From NCBI GenBank assembly GCA_035772405.1, contig JAYKKM010000470.1, positions 62,001-126,000 of the forward strand: a DNA stretch of 64,000 nt, written 5' to 3'. Numbering within the stretch: position 1 is the stretch's first letter; every line of letters begins with the position of its first letter. Source of the stretch: Chrysogorgia sp. JL179-B06 (Eukaryota > Cnidaria > Anthozoa > Scleralcyonacea > Chrysogorgiidae). The translations under genes and the position numbers were made by a program. This document shows positions 28,915-39,658 of this stretch, in pieces. The notes under the pieces are model-generated. The model was not told the DNA's origin, searched no databases, and worked only from the letters and a program-made list of their open reading frames with translations.

Positions 28915-29224
28915 CCACAGCAGCCCCACGTCTAGACACCTCACTCTGTAGCCTACTAGCTGACACACGTCTCATAGGCTTCAAACCATGTGACACATCG
29001 TCTATTAGTAGTCTCGAAAGTGGGGTTAACAGCAAACTTTTCCCATTTGAGTGTCTCAACTTCTCTGGAGAACGTAGCACTTTTTCCGTTTTTGGATTCT
29101 ACATATTTGCTCGAAAATTATATGTGGAATCTAAAAACGAAAAAGTGCTGCGTTCACCAGAGAAAAAAAGTTGAGACATGAAAAATGGAAAAAGTGTGCT
29201 GGTAGCCCCACTTTCTATACTACT
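28915..29224 (-). repeat. Polinton right terminal inverted repeat with internal palindrome
   Basis: Reverse complement of 11856-12165 with about five differences by eye. The terminal palindrome occupies 29006-29224. Confidence 0.94.
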
Positions 29225-29230
29225 GTCTTC
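29225..29230. other. Polinton target site duplication, right
   Basis: GTCTTC directly after the CT end of the element, identical to 11850-11855. Confidence 0.93.
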
Positions 29231-29829
29231 GAAAACAGATTTACACCACGCCTCCAGCGGTTGACTGAACGCATATCTTCTTGGGTGAACTTTAAACCAC
29301 GAAACGCATGCCAAAAGGTACATTTCGTAACGCTGTACACCAGCGATATCTGTAATCTCTAACGTGTGCTTCAGGAAAAAGTGTACTTTTGCTGGACGGT
29401 TATTGGCGACGGAGCCGAAGTACAATGAACCCGTTTCGTCATCATACCAGGATGCGAGGATGTGGCATGCTCTTGGAGATTTGCATGCCATGGAATCATG
29501 AAATTCTCCAAAAAGTTCCATGGTTGACACTATAGGATATAGGTGCTAGGCACAAAGAGTTGTTCTATTGACTCGTCTGCGCTGAACAGACTGTTGTACA
29601 TATTTTCCAAATCTGTTCGGTCATGTGGCTCCAATACATTGGTAAAAAAGGGTGGAAAACATTTTTGAAGTGAAGGGTTGTACTTCCACGAGAGATGACG
29701 AGGATCAGCTTGGACTAATTGTGGTCTTTGAATGTTACTTGTGGCGGTTTGATGCAGAGTTCCTGAAACATTTAGTGATTCCATGAGACGTTTGGTGTTG
29801 TGGGAGAAACACGCACACGTGTTATTCAC
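29231..29829 (-). pseudogene. ORF of an older transposon, interrupted by the Polinton
   Basis: Two overlapping minus-strand frames (29829-29530, 99 residues; 29530-29231, about 100 residues up to the Polinton junction) are probably one gene broken by an indel near 29530. Phrases include LVQADPRHLSWKYNPSLQK, HDSMACKSPRACHILASWYD, NNRPAKVHFFLKHTLEI and ACVSWFKVHPRRYAF. The end of the gene lies beyond the Polinton at 11721-11849. Family not recognised; flanking inverted repeats suggest a DNA transposon. Confidence 0.6.
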
Positions 29830-29854
29830 ACTTTAGTGTTTTTATTTGATGAAC

Positions 29855-30045
29855 GCAAAGATATATAACATTCTCTGATAACTCATTGTGCATGTGTGAC
29901 GTAAATTCCGGACATTTGCATATCAAGAAAACTGATATATCTCAAAAAGAAAGCGAAAAAACGAAAATCTTCAAAAGAAGTTACTTTATCAATTTAAAAG
30001 TTCTTCCAAATAAGACAATAAAAAATTGTGGTTAGGGCACTTTAA
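29855..30045 (-). repeat. Right inverted repeat of the older DNA transposon
   Basis: Reverse complement of 10966-11165 with moderate divergence, and also similar to 7158-7380. It lies outside the Polinton, on the 5' side of the interrupted ORF. Confidence 0.65.
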
Positions 30046-30112
30046 CTATTTTTGACTGCTGTTGGACTAATAAAATGCAGCATTTAATGCTTTTGTAATT
30101 TTTGCTTTATAG

Positions 30113-30208
30113 AAAAAAATAACTTCCATCGGTGGAAATGAAACGATTTGCGGCTCAGTATTGTTCCTCCAAGTTCTGTTGTTCTTGGATTGCATGACCA
30201 AAGATTTG
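30113..30208 (+). CDS. Host gene exon (ZZEF1-like)
   Basis: A 96-base phase-0 exon, acceptor TTATAG, donor GTGAGT. It encodes 32 residues including ITSIGGNETICGSVLFLQVL. It follows in phase from the exon at 10797 across the Polinton-bearing intron. Confidence 0.75.
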
Positions 30209-30317
30209 GTGAGTTTTCCCCTCACTTCTTAATAGCCGGACGCTTTAACCACTGAACATTTTCCCCTCACAATATTTCAGAACTCTGAATGAGCTCTTCC
30301 TACATTTTATTTTTTAG

Positions 30318-30362
30318 AAAAATTGTGTCAAAAAGAAAAAAGATACTGAAGTGAGTGGAAAG
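30318..30362 (+). CDS. Host gene exon (ZZEF1-like), short
   Basis: A 45-base phase-0 exon encoding 15 residues (KNCVKKKKDTEVSGK), acceptor TTTTAG, donor GTACGA. Phase-compatible on both sides. Confidence 0.6.
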
Positions 30363-31322
30363 GTACGATTTTTTGAATTTGACTGAATTTTTATTTAAAT
30401 GCGGTAATATCAGGATGCATCGGATTCCTTTGTTCTTCAAGGATGTTAAAAAACATTTCCCTCTTACATGACTAAGGTTCTCAAAATTTGCCACAAATCG
30501 TGGGGGCCGTGGGGGAATTTAATTGCTAATTTCTGTGTCATTCCGGATTGAGTTCATTCCGGATTGAACTCATACCGGTTCTGTTAAAATCCCTTTAGGT
30601 GTTTGCATGAATCCTGAATGAGATGCACCTCCATCCGGATTGAGTTCATTCCGGTTCTCATTCCGATAGAGTTTCATTCCCGATTGAGTTTCATTGAAAT
30701 TTCATTCCCGATTGAGTTTCATTGAAATTTCATTCCGGTGTCATGTAAAGGCGGTGCGAGATTTCTTTTCGAAGTGAAATAGGGATATAATTCCTATGTA
30801 AATGCGGTTTGAATTGACGTTCAATCCGGAATGAAACTGAATCCGGATTCATGTAAACAGCCGCTAAGTAATAACAATGCCATGACGGATATTAGTTATT
30901 AAATGTCCCCGAACGCCGCGGGAGAATTTGTGGTAGGCCCGAGGGATGACTCTCAAATTCTCCCGAGGCTTGAGGGACATTGAATCACTGAATTCCCTCA
31001 TGTCATGGTATTAGTTTATAATACCATGTTTACCGACGAAATATTATTTGTGTTGTATGAAATTCATTGCGAACTGTCGACCAATGCATGTTCGCTCATA
31101 CATTCTAATGAGGGGAAAATTAGAAAGTTCCCTATTTTGAGAGCTTTTAGGGGTTTAAATCACCCAGTGAGAACAAAACGAAATCGAGGTAATCATGGTA
31201 CGACTTTTACTACGACTTCTACTACGACTTCTACTACGACTTCTGAACTCAAAAACAATTTTATTTTGTTTGTTTATTTTGTTTCAAAAAGTGTTTGATA
31301 CCTCTTGTTCTGCTTTGATTAT
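30363..31322. other. Intron with CATTCCGG-rich repeat region
   Basis: Between 30540 and 30860 the phrase CATTCCGGATTGA or a variant recurs many times on both strands, forming a degenerate interspersed tandem repeat. A triplet run (TTCTACTACGAC)n lies near 31200-31240. No gene is recognised. Confidence 0.5.
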
Positions 31323-31640
31323 TTATTGGGGATTTTTCATATTCGTAATATTTAGGTCTTCCTGAGCAAAATCATAATATATCTTGTCAACCGAAAATTT
31401 CATCTTCATGGACTGTTTTGCTGTTAAAGTTACCAGATGTGATGCCATCAGCGGCATTTTTGTGGCAAGTAATAAAAGAAAACTGGTTTGGGATGCCTCT
31501 TGTGACATCACATCCGGTAACTTTGACAACGAAAAACTCCATGAAGATGAAATTTTCGGCTGACAATATACAGTGTATATTATGATTTTGCTCAAGAAGA
31601 CCCAAATATTACGGATATGTAAAATCCCCAAATGTGAGAT
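31323..31640. mobile_element. Fold-back MITE
   Basis: A palindrome of about 300 bases. The left arm has TATTTAGGTCTTCCTGAGC and CGAAAATTTCATCTTCATGG, and the right arm carries their complements. No coding capacity. Confidence 0.7.
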
Positions 31641-31673
31641 AAAGGCACTTTAACAGCACGTTTTTAATTCTAG

Positions 31674-31744
31674 GAACCACGTCTTGACATGACTAAAATG
31701 TCTTTGAAACATTTGTGGGATGTTTACTCCGCTGTAACGACCAG
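31674..31744 (+). CDS. Host gene exon (ZZEF1-like)
   Basis: A 71-base exon, acceptor TTCTAG, donor GTACAG. It encodes MTKMSLKHLWDVYSAVTT and ends in phase 2, matching the one-base entry of the exon at 33087. Confidence 0.75.
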
Positions 31745-31968
31745 GTACAGTAATAAACAGTTTAGGTGCAGAACTAAATGAATGAATATTGCGTTTCTTA
31801 AAGCTGCGTTTCTCCTACGTACATTTACGAACATATGCATCGAAATGCAAGTTGAATCATATTCAATTGTACTGTGGGTCCGGTACTTAACCCAGACGGC
31901 TGGTAATCGAGCCTATCATCACCACCATCATCACCACAATGTCACGAGAGGCTGAAAAATGCAAAGTT

Positions 31969-32382
31969 GTACCCAACATTATATCCTTTGGTAACTAATA
32001 TTCTTGGGTTACTTCATGTGATAAATAAAACAGTGCCTCGTGAAATCCTAGAGATTGGCTGACAATGACATGTAAACATTGTAACTTGTAACTGCTTCGT
32101 TAAGTTGTTCTAATTTATTTATTTATTTGTGTTATTTCGCTAGTATTTTCAACAAGATGTCCAACACTGACGGTGAGAACTCTGCACAAACGCACAAATT
32201 TGCTGTAAAATCCAAAATAACACAATACAATACTTTGCTGTATATAGAACAACTTAACGAAGCAGTTACAAGTTATAATATTTGCATGTCTGCCAATCTC
32301 TAGACTCTAGGATATCGCGAGGCACTGTTTTATTTATCACAGTAACCCAAGAATATTAGTTACCAATGGATATAATGTTGGG
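31969..32382. mobile_element. Fold-back MITE
   Basis: Arms of about 170 bases tipped by GTACCCAACATTATATCC on each strand, with matching AACTTAACGAAGCAGTTACA blocks inside. Short non-coding centre. Confidence 0.7.
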
Positions 32383-32477
32383 TACAAATTCTTGAGGAGC
32401 ATGTCATATGTCCTTAGCTGACACTGTAATAACTGAAGAACCACCAGGACAAGTTGACTGCTGTGCTCATGATCATT

Positions 32478-32580
32478 AACCAGCTGCTGTGGTGTAGTGG
32501 TTACCACATATGTATATGAGCTGGGTGGATGTACGCGAGAGGATGAGTGAGAGAGCCTGAAGAAAGCACCAAGTGTTGCT
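32478..32580 (+). mobile_element. tRNA-derived SINE fragment
   Basis: AGCTGCTGTGGTGTAGTGGTTACC is the same box A-type head as in the SINE at 47106 (there on the minus strand). No box B is seen, so only the 5' part remains. Confidence 0.5.
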
Positions 32581-32659
32581 AAAGGCATTAACCACTCAAC
32601 AAATATTTGTTAAAAAGTTATAAATGCAGCAAATTATAAAATTTAAAAAATTATGTAAA

Positions 32660-33030
32660 AAGGTATCGCCAATTGACACTATTGGAGGTTGGTGCCACGC
32701 CTAAGGGGAAGCACGCCCCCCATAAGCCGAGGTAACCATGGCAACCATGCCACAGCCCGACTCCCAGTACCCGTCACACTGTACAAGCAGTGGAAAATTA
32801 CACTTACCTTGCCTACTCCCAGGTGAGGGAATTGCTCAAACCCGTCAAGCTCAGATCACGCTGACAAGACTCTGAACAAGCTACGAACTGCGCGCATCAT
32901 GTCAAGCTTAGACTCCGCTGATACTAGAATGCGCATAAACATACACTGCGCACCTCCTTGTTTCAAGTATCGCTGACCAGCATTGTCTCCTTTTTTACCT
33001 AGCCTAAATTACATTTAGCTACACTACAAA
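32660..33030. repeat. Dispersed repeat with U1-like ACTTACCT, copy 1
   Basis: Shares long blocks with 45265-45650: GCCAATTGAC, TTGGAGG, GGTAACCATGGCAACC, ACTTACCTTGC, GTCAAGCTCAGA, CACGCTGACAAGACTCTGA and AAATTACATTTAGC. The plus strand resembles the 5' end of U1 snRNA at one point only; the minus strand reads as a strong splice donor (AAGGTAAGTG). Nature unresolved. Confidence 0.6.
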
Positions 33031-33086
33031 ATCTTAACAGTTTTCGATTTGTATCATTTTCATTGCTTGTCGTTTTCAATTTGTAG

Positions 33087-33189
33087 AGATGAAGAAAACA
33101 AAGAATTTGCATGCACGCTCGTGTTGAGGCTTTTTCACCAAGCATTACCATACCTGAGACACGATGTTCAAGACAAAACAGATGAAGAT
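33087..33189 (+). CDS. Host gene exon (ZZEF1-like)
   Basis: A 103-base exon, acceptor TTGTAG, donor GTTAGT. It encodes NKEFACTLVLRLFHQALPYL and HDVQDKTDED and is phase-compatible with its neighbours. Confidence 0.8.
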
Positions 33190-33844
33190 GTTAGTGTAGT
33201 TTTGATAAGTCCTTTGTTATATATAAGTACAAGAAGTCTAAAAAAACTGATGGATGTACCAACTTCCATCGGAAAATTTTTACTGTATTTACTGTATTAT
33301 TCAGAGTCTGACTCTGAAAGTGACTTTGATGGATTTTAGTAATTAGTGTTAAATTAAACTGTATATACTTATGATTAATGTTTTCCAGTTGTGATGATGA
33401 CTTGTGGTGTGCAAGTTAATATTATTGTATTAAACATCATTTGGTCTTGCAATAAGCTTAGATGGTGACTGGGCTAGAGTGATGTACTGCACAGTCACAC
33501 CGACAAATAGGTGGGATACTGAAAATCATGGTAACTAGTATCCAGAAAAATGTTGTTCTAAATCCTTGGTCAAATTATCAAACATTGTTTCACAACATTT
33601 ATCCAACTTTGATGCAAAAGTGTTCTCCTGCTTGGTTGTACTGCCAAAATATATTATGTAGGAAGTCTGTTTCTTATTAGGAAGGTTAAGCTTGACATCC
33701 GATACCAATACTAATATTCTACACTTAGCTGTCGCTCCATTTAAACAGGATCAGCCTAATTGCAAGTACGAATACTGAAATATGGCGGTCGATTTGAATC
33801 AGCATCATTATTGCCACTACATTTCATAAGTTGGATCATTAGGG

Positions 33845-34350
33845 AGGTTAAAGGGATATGGCAATATAAATTAACTTTGTCTCATTTGAAAGAACTCGTA
33901 AAATGGTATAAGAAGACCTTTTACAATTTTTCTGTATCTTTCTTGGTTTTTGAAATATTTCAGATAATTATGACAAAAGACAGTCTACAATCATCCATCT
34001 TGTTGTAATATTTGACCTAATTAACTAGGAAATTGGTGACGTCCCAAGCAGGGTAAACCTGATGAAACTACTCCATAGGTGACCGAATTTCCGCGGAAGG
34101 CTTTTTAAAATATTGTGGGCCAATTGAAAATGGAAATAGTGCAACATAATCGAGTTTCTGGCTCATAATGTCGTAAGGTTGGCAAGATAAAAATTCCACT
34201 TTACCCATATCGAAAAAGATGGCGGACAGCACGCTGTCTTTCGTCAAATTATTTCGAAAACCAAAAAAGATAAGGGAAAATTGTAAAAGGTCTTGTTATA
34301 CCATTTCACGAGTTCTTTCAAATGAGACAAAGTCCTATTTCCAGATTACA
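33845..34350. mobile_element. Fold-back MITE
   Basis: TTTGTCTCATTTGAAAGAAC and following bases at 33876 face their complement near 34270-34335. Internally it resembles the arms of the MITE at 9158, so it is a related family. Confidence 0.6.
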
Positions 34351-34762
34351 ATATGGATATCCTATACGGCTCTGGTCATGCGCAGTGGTTAATTTTAGCA
34401 AGTGGTTGTTGGTATCGGTACTCGACACTTCTGAAGTCGACCGAATTTCGGAAACCAGTTTGACTAGATACAGCCTGAGCCTGTCTGAGTTGCCCTTAAT
34501 TCTTACATTCCCAAAAATGGTAATTTAGAATCCTTTGAGAGTCCTTTCGGTTTGTTTGTCGGAATTTTGGTTCTATATATTGCAACCATGCACAAGGCTA
34601 TTCTATTGAGAACAATTGCCAATTAGTAATTGGAAGCAGAAGACAGATCGAATATCGGTACTGCATGGTATTCGTATTTGAAATCAAACTTAATCTCTCT
34701 ATTATATGTTGCACAAGTTTCCAAAAACCATCTCATTGCCTTTCGTCTATTCATCATTCTAG

Positions 34763-34874
34763 TCAAAAGAACTTTCTACTCGAGTCTTTAAACATCTCTG
34801 TGAAGTGGTTGATGATACAGAGGGCAAATATAACAAGAAACGTGTCCAAATTACAAAAGACATTATTTTAGATG
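34763..34874 (+). CDS. Host gene exon (ZZEF1-like)
   Basis: A 112-base exon, acceptor TTCTAG, donor GTATGT. It encodes SKELSTRVFKHLCEVVDDTE and KKRVQITKDIILDG and ends in phase 1. Confidence 0.8.
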
Positions 34875-34961
34875 GTATGTATATACAAAGCAAAAAATAA
34901 AAGTTGAAAAATTTCTCCGATGAAAAATATTTGAAATATGTGATAAATTGGTTTTTTTTAG

Positions 34962-35140
34962 GAACTGAAGTGTTTTTTCCAGATTCTGACACCAGGCGAG
35001 GACATTTCTTGTCAATGGTTGATGAAGTGATGGAAGAGAAGAAACTTCAATCTCTTGCTTTGACTTTCGAATCATTGTGCAAGTTATTCAGTAACAAAGA
35101 TGCTAGTGGTCTTCTTGGTCTTCCATATACTTTACCTCAG
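34962..35140 (+). CDS. Host gene exon (ZZEF1-like)
   Basis: A 179-base exon entered with two bases, acceptor TTTTAG, donor GTAACC. It encodes TEVFFPDSDTRRGHFLSMVD and LFSNKDASGLLGLPYTLPQ. The donor is only a few bases from the start of the giant polypyrimidine satellite. Confidence 0.85.
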
Positions 35141-35146
35141 GTAACC

Positions 35147-38100
35147 CGATCTTCCTTCGTTCCTTCCTTCGTTTCTTCCTTCCTACGTTCGTTCCTTCCT
35201 TTGTTCCTTCCTTCCTTCCTTTGTTCCTTCCTTCCTTTGTTCGTTCGTTCCTTCCTCCCTTCTCTCGTTCCTTCCTTCGTTCCTTCCTTCGTTCTTTCTC
35301 GCGTTCCTTCCCTCGTTCGTTCATTCCTTCGTTCCTTCTCTCGTTCCTTTGTTCCTTCCTTCCTTCTCTCGTTCCTTCGTTCCTTCCTTCTCTCGTTCCT
35401 TCCTTCGTTCGTTCCTTCGTTCGTTCCTTTGTTCCTTCCTTCCTTCTCTCGTTCCTTCGTTCGTTCGTTCCTTCGTTCGTTCCTTTGTTCCTTCCTTCCT
35501 TCTCTCGTTCCTTCCTTCCTTCTCTCATTCCTTTGTTCCTTCCTTCCTTCTCTCGTTCCTTCGTTCCTTCTCTCGTTCGTTCGTTCCTTTGTTCCTTCCT
35601 TCCTTCCTTCTCTCCTTCCTTCCTTCCTTCTCTCGTTCCTTCGTTCCTTCTCTCGTTCCTTCGTTCGTTCCTTTGTTCCTTCCTTCCTTCTCTCGTTCCT
35701 TCCTTCGTTCCTTCCTTCGTTCGTTCCTTTGTTCCTTCCTTCCTTCTCTCGTTCCTTCCTCTCGTTCCTTCCTTCGTTCGTTCCTTTGTTCCTTCCTTCC
35801 TTCCTTCTCTCGTTCCTTCCTTCCTTCCTTCTCTCGTTCCTTCGTTCCATCTCTCGTTCCTTCGTTCGTTCCTTTGTTCCTTCCTTCCTTCTCTCCTTCC
35901 TTCCTTCCTTCTCTCGTTCCTTTGTTCCTTCCTTCCTTCCTTCTCTCGTTCCTTCGTTCCTTCCTTCTCTCGTTCCTTCCTTCCTTCCTTCGTTCCTTCT
36001 CTCGTTCCTTTGTTCCTTCGTTCCTTCTCTCGTTCCTTTGTTCCTTCCTTCCTTCTCTCGTTCCTTCGTTCCTTCCTTCTCTCGTTCCTTCCTTCCTTCC
36101 TTCGTTCGTTCGTTCCTTTGTTCCTTCCTTCCTTCTCTCCTTCCTTCCTTCCTTCTCTCGTTCCTTCCTTCGTTCGTTCCTTCGTTCGTTCCTTTGTTCC
36201 TTCCTTCCTTCTCTCGTTCCTTCCTTCCTTCTCTCGTTCCTTTGTTCCTTCCTTCCTTCTCTCGTTCCTTCGTTCCTTCTCTCGTTCGTTCGTTCCTTTG
36301 TTCCTTCCTTCCTTCCTTCTTTCCTTCTCTCGTTCCTTCCTTCCTTCTCTCGTTCCTTCGTTCCTTCTCTCGTTCCTTCCTTCTCTCGTTCCTTCCTTCT
36401 TTCGTTCGTTCCTTTGTTCCTTCCTTCCTTCTCTCGTTCCTTCCTTCCTTCTCTCGTTCCTTCGTTCCTTCTCTCGTTCCTTCGTTCGTTCCTTTGTTCT
36501 TTCCTTCCTTCCTTCCTTCTCTCGTTCCTTCGTTCCTTCTCTCGTTCCTTCGTTCGTTCCTTTGTTCCTTCCTTCCTTCTCTCGTTCCTTCCTTCGTTCG
36601 TTCCTTTGTTCCTTCCTTCCTTCTCTCGTTCCTTCTCTCGTTCCTTCCTTCCTTCGTTCGTTCCTTTGTTTCTTTCTTCCTTCCTTCTCTCGTTCCTTCC
36701 TTCCTTCCTTCGTTCGTTCCTTTGTTCCTTCCTTCCTTCTCTCGTTCCTTCGTTCCTTCGTTCGTTCCTTTGTTCCTTCCTTCCTTCCTTCTCTCGTTCC
36801 TTCCTTCCTTCGTTCGTTCCTTCGTTCGTTCCTTCCTTCCTTCTCTCCTTCCTTCCTTCCTTCCTTCTCTCGTTCCTTCCTTCGTTCGTTCCTTCGTTCG
36901 TTCCTTTGTTCCTTCCTTCCTTCTCTCGTTCCTTCCTTCCTTCTCTCGTTCCTTTGTTCCTTCCTTCCTTCTCTCGTTCGTTCGTTCCTTCTCTCGTTCC
37001 TTCGTTCCTTCTCTCGTTCCTTCGTTCGTTCCTTTGTTCCTTCCTTCCTTCCTTCTCTCGTTCCTTCGTTCCTTCGTTCGTTCCTTTGTTCCTTCCTTCC
37101 TTCGTTCGTTCCTTTGTTCCTTCCTTCCTTCGTTCCTTTGTTCCTTCCTTCCTTCTCTCGTTCCTTCCTTCTCTCGTTCCTTCCTTCGTTCGTTCCTTTG
37201 TTCCTTCCTTCCTTCTCTCGTTCCTTCCTTCCTTCTCTCGTTCCTTCGTTCCATCTCTCGTTCCTTCGTTCGTTCCTTTGTTCCTTCCTTCCTTCTCTCC
37301 TTCCTTCCTTCCTTCTCTCGTTCCTTTGTTCCTTCCTTCCTTCTCTCGTTCCTTCGTTCCTTCCTTCTCTCGTTCCTTCCTTCCTTCCTTCGTTGCATCT
37401 CTCGTTCCTTTGTTCCTTCCTTCGTTCCATCTCTCGTTCCTTTGTTCCTTCCTTCCTTCTCTCGTTCCTTCGTTCCTTCCTTCTCTCGTTCCTTCCTTCC
37501 TTCGTTCGTTCGTTCCTTTGTTCCTTCCTTCCTTCCTTCTCTCCTTCCTTCCTTCCTTCTCTCGTTCCTTCCTTCGTTCGTTCCTTCGTTCGTTCCTTTG
37601 TTCCTTCCTTCCTTCTCTCTCGTTCCTTCCTTCCTTCTCTCGTTCCTTCCTTCCTTCTCTCGTTCCTTTGTTCCTTCCTTCCTTCTCTGGTTCCTTCGTT
37701 CCTTCGTTCGTTCCTTTGTTCCTTCCTTCCTTCCTTCTCTCGTTCCTTCCTTCGTTCGTTCCTTTGTTCCTTCCTTCCTTCTCTCGTTCCTTCCTTCTCT
37801 CGTTCCTTCCTTCTTTCGTTCGTTCCTTTGTTCCTTCCTTCCTTCTCTCGTTCCTTCCTTCCTTCTCTCGTTCCTTCGTTCCTTCTCTCGTTCCTTCGTT
37901 CGTTCCTTTGTTCTTTCCTTCCTTCCTTCTCTCCTTCCTTCCTTCCTTCCTTCTCTCGTTCCTTCGTTCCTTCTCTCGTTCCTTCGTTCGTTCCTTTGTT
38001 CCTTCCTTCCTTCCTTCTCTCGTTCCTTCCTTCGTTCGTTCCTTTGTTCCTTCCTTCTCTCGTTCCTTCCTTCCTTCGTTCGTTCCTTTGTTCCTTCCTT

Positions 38101-39097
38101 CCTTCCTTCTCTCGTTCCTTCCTTCGTTCGTTCCTTCGTTCGTTCCTTTGTTCCTTCCTTCCTTCTCTCGTTCCTTCCTTCCTTCGTTCGTTCGTTCCTT
38201 TGTTCCTTCCTTCCTTCTCTCGTTCCTTCCTTCGTTCGTTCCTTCGTTCGTTCCTTTGTTCCTTCCTTCCTTCTCTCCTTCCTTCCTTCCTTCTCTCGTT
38301 CCTTTGTTCCTTCCTTCCTTCTCTCGTTCCTTCGTTCCTTCTCTCGTTCGTTCGTTCCTTTGTAGGATCCTTCCTTCTCTCGTTCCTTCCTTCCTTCTCT
38401 CGTTCCTTCTCTCGTTCCTTCGTTCGTTCCTTTGTTCCTTCCTTCCTTCTCTCGTTCCTTCCTTCCTTCGTTCGTTCCTTTGTTTCTTTCTTCCTTCCTT
38501 CTCTCGTTCCTTCCTTCCTTCGTTCGTTCCTTTGTTCCTTCCTTCCTTCTCTCGTTCCTTCGTTCGTTCCTTTGTTCCTTCCTTCCTTCCTTCTCTCGTT
38601 CCTTCCTTCGTTCGTTCCTTTGTTCCTTCCTTCCTTCCTTCTCTCCTTCCTTCCTTCCTTCTCTCGTTCCTTCCTTCCTTCGTTCGTTCCTTCGTTCGTT
38701 CCTTTGTTCCTTCCTTCCTTCTCTCGTTCCTTCCTTCCTTCTCTCGTTCCTTTGTTCCTTCCTTCCTTCTCTCGTTCCTTCGTTCCTTCTCTCGTTCCTT
38801 CGTTCCTTCTCTCGTTCCTTCGTTCGTTCCTTTGTTCCTTCCTTCCTTCCTTCTCTCGTTCCTTCGTTCCTTCGTTCGTTCCTTTGTTCCTTCCTTCGTT
38901 CGTTCCTTTGTTCCTTCCTTCCTTCTCTCGTTCCTTCCTTCGTTCGTTCCTTTGTTCCTTCCTTCCTTCTCTCGTTCCTTCCTTGCTTCCTTCCTTCCTT
39001 TGTTCCTTCCTTCCTTCCTTCCTTCCTTTGTTCCTTCCTTCCTTCCTTCCTTCCTTCCTTCCTTCCTTCCTTCCTTCCTTCCTTCCTTCCTTCCTTC
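35147..39097. repeat. Giant polypyrimidine satellite, TTCC/TTCG/TCTC mosaic
   Basis: About 3.95 kb built from tetranucleotide-like units TTCC, TTCG, TTTG and TCTC arranged in recurring blocks such as TCTCGTTCCTTCGTTCG. One strand is almost entirely pyrimidine with isolated G. A single non-conforming TAGGATCC occurs near 38363. It lies wholly in an intron of the host gene. The very long open frames on both strands have no biological content. Confidence 0.97.
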
Positions 39098-39200
39098 CTA
39101 CCTTCCTACCTACCTACCTACCTACCTACCTACCTACCTACCTACCTACCTACCTACCTACCTACCTACCTACCTACCTACTTACCTACCTACCACCTCT
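39098..39200. repeat. (CTAC)n microsatellite
   Basis: About 100 bases of pure CTAC/ACCT units continuing directly from the TTCC satellite. Confidence 0.95.
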
Positions 39201-39314
39201 ACCTAGCTCGACCTACATACCTTTCTACCTTTTTTCCTTCCTTTCTGCCTTCCTTCCTGCCTTTCCTTCAGGCTTCATCTATAACTATTGTTGTATTTTT
39301 AATTTTTCTTGCAG

Positions 39315-39380
39315 CCTGGCTTTGAAATTCACTCTGTGTTGTCAGTTATGTCTACCCTTGTTTCTGTCGCCTATCAAGAG
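39315..39380 (+). CDS. Host gene exon (ZZEF1-like)
   Basis: A 66-base phase-0 exon, acceptor TTGCAG, donor GTAATT. It encodes PGFEIHSVLSVMSTLVSVAY plus QE and follows in phase from 35140 across the satellite intron. Confidence 0.8.
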
Positions 39381-39489
39381 GTAATTGTAAGAAGAATATT
39401 TTGATTTTGTGTTAATCATCATATCTTGTGTAATTGAGAGGAGTGTGTAACGTGACACATTACACCCAATCACGTTTCTCTTATTCTAG

Positions 39490-39658
39490 TGCCAGTCGTC
39501 CCTCCAAAATGATTTTGATCTCAATGAAGAACGGAAAACCTCAAATCTTGTTCAGTTATTAAGCGCCATGCAGAGACGTTTACTTACATGGTGCAGCAGT
39601 CAGATAGGGTCTGGGAACGAACAAGGGAAACAGGTGGCCGTTGAAGTTGTTATTCAAT
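39490..39658 (+). CDS. Host gene exon (ZZEF1-like)
   Basis: A 169-base exon, acceptor TTCTAG, donor GTAAGA. It encodes CQSSLQNDFDLNEERKTSNL and LLSAMQRRLLTWCSSQIGS and ends in phase 1. Confidence 0.85.

Larger units (their letters stand above)
11856..29224. mobile_element. Complete Polinton/Maverick element, 17.4 kb
   Basis: Bounded by 6-bp GTCTTC duplications and 310-bp inverted repeats starting AGTAGTATAG. Contents are a protein-primed polymerase B, integrase with chromodomain, packaging ATPase, probable major and minor capsid proteins and several conserved small genes. Together these define a Polinton (virus-like self-synthesising transposon). About seven frameshifts affect the polymerase, integrase, fibre-like and small genes, so it is unlikely to be autonomous. 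No Ulp1-type protease was recognised. The two terminal repeats differ at about five positions by eye, consistent with a fairly recent insertion. Confidence 0.96.

Noticed and set aside
28990..29181. Small ORFs over the terminal repeats (also 11899-12187, minus strand)
   Set aside because: They are readings of the palindromic terminal repeat in other frames.
32660..32860. U1 snRNA gene
   Set aside because: Only the 5' ACTTACCT matches. The following stem-loops and Sm site of U1 are not seen.
35103..39384. Open frames of up to 1387 residues (FLPSF-SRSF and RKEGRNE types) on both strands
   Set aside because: They are produced by a tetranucleotide satellite that lacks stop codons in most frames and lie in an intron between phase-compatible exons.
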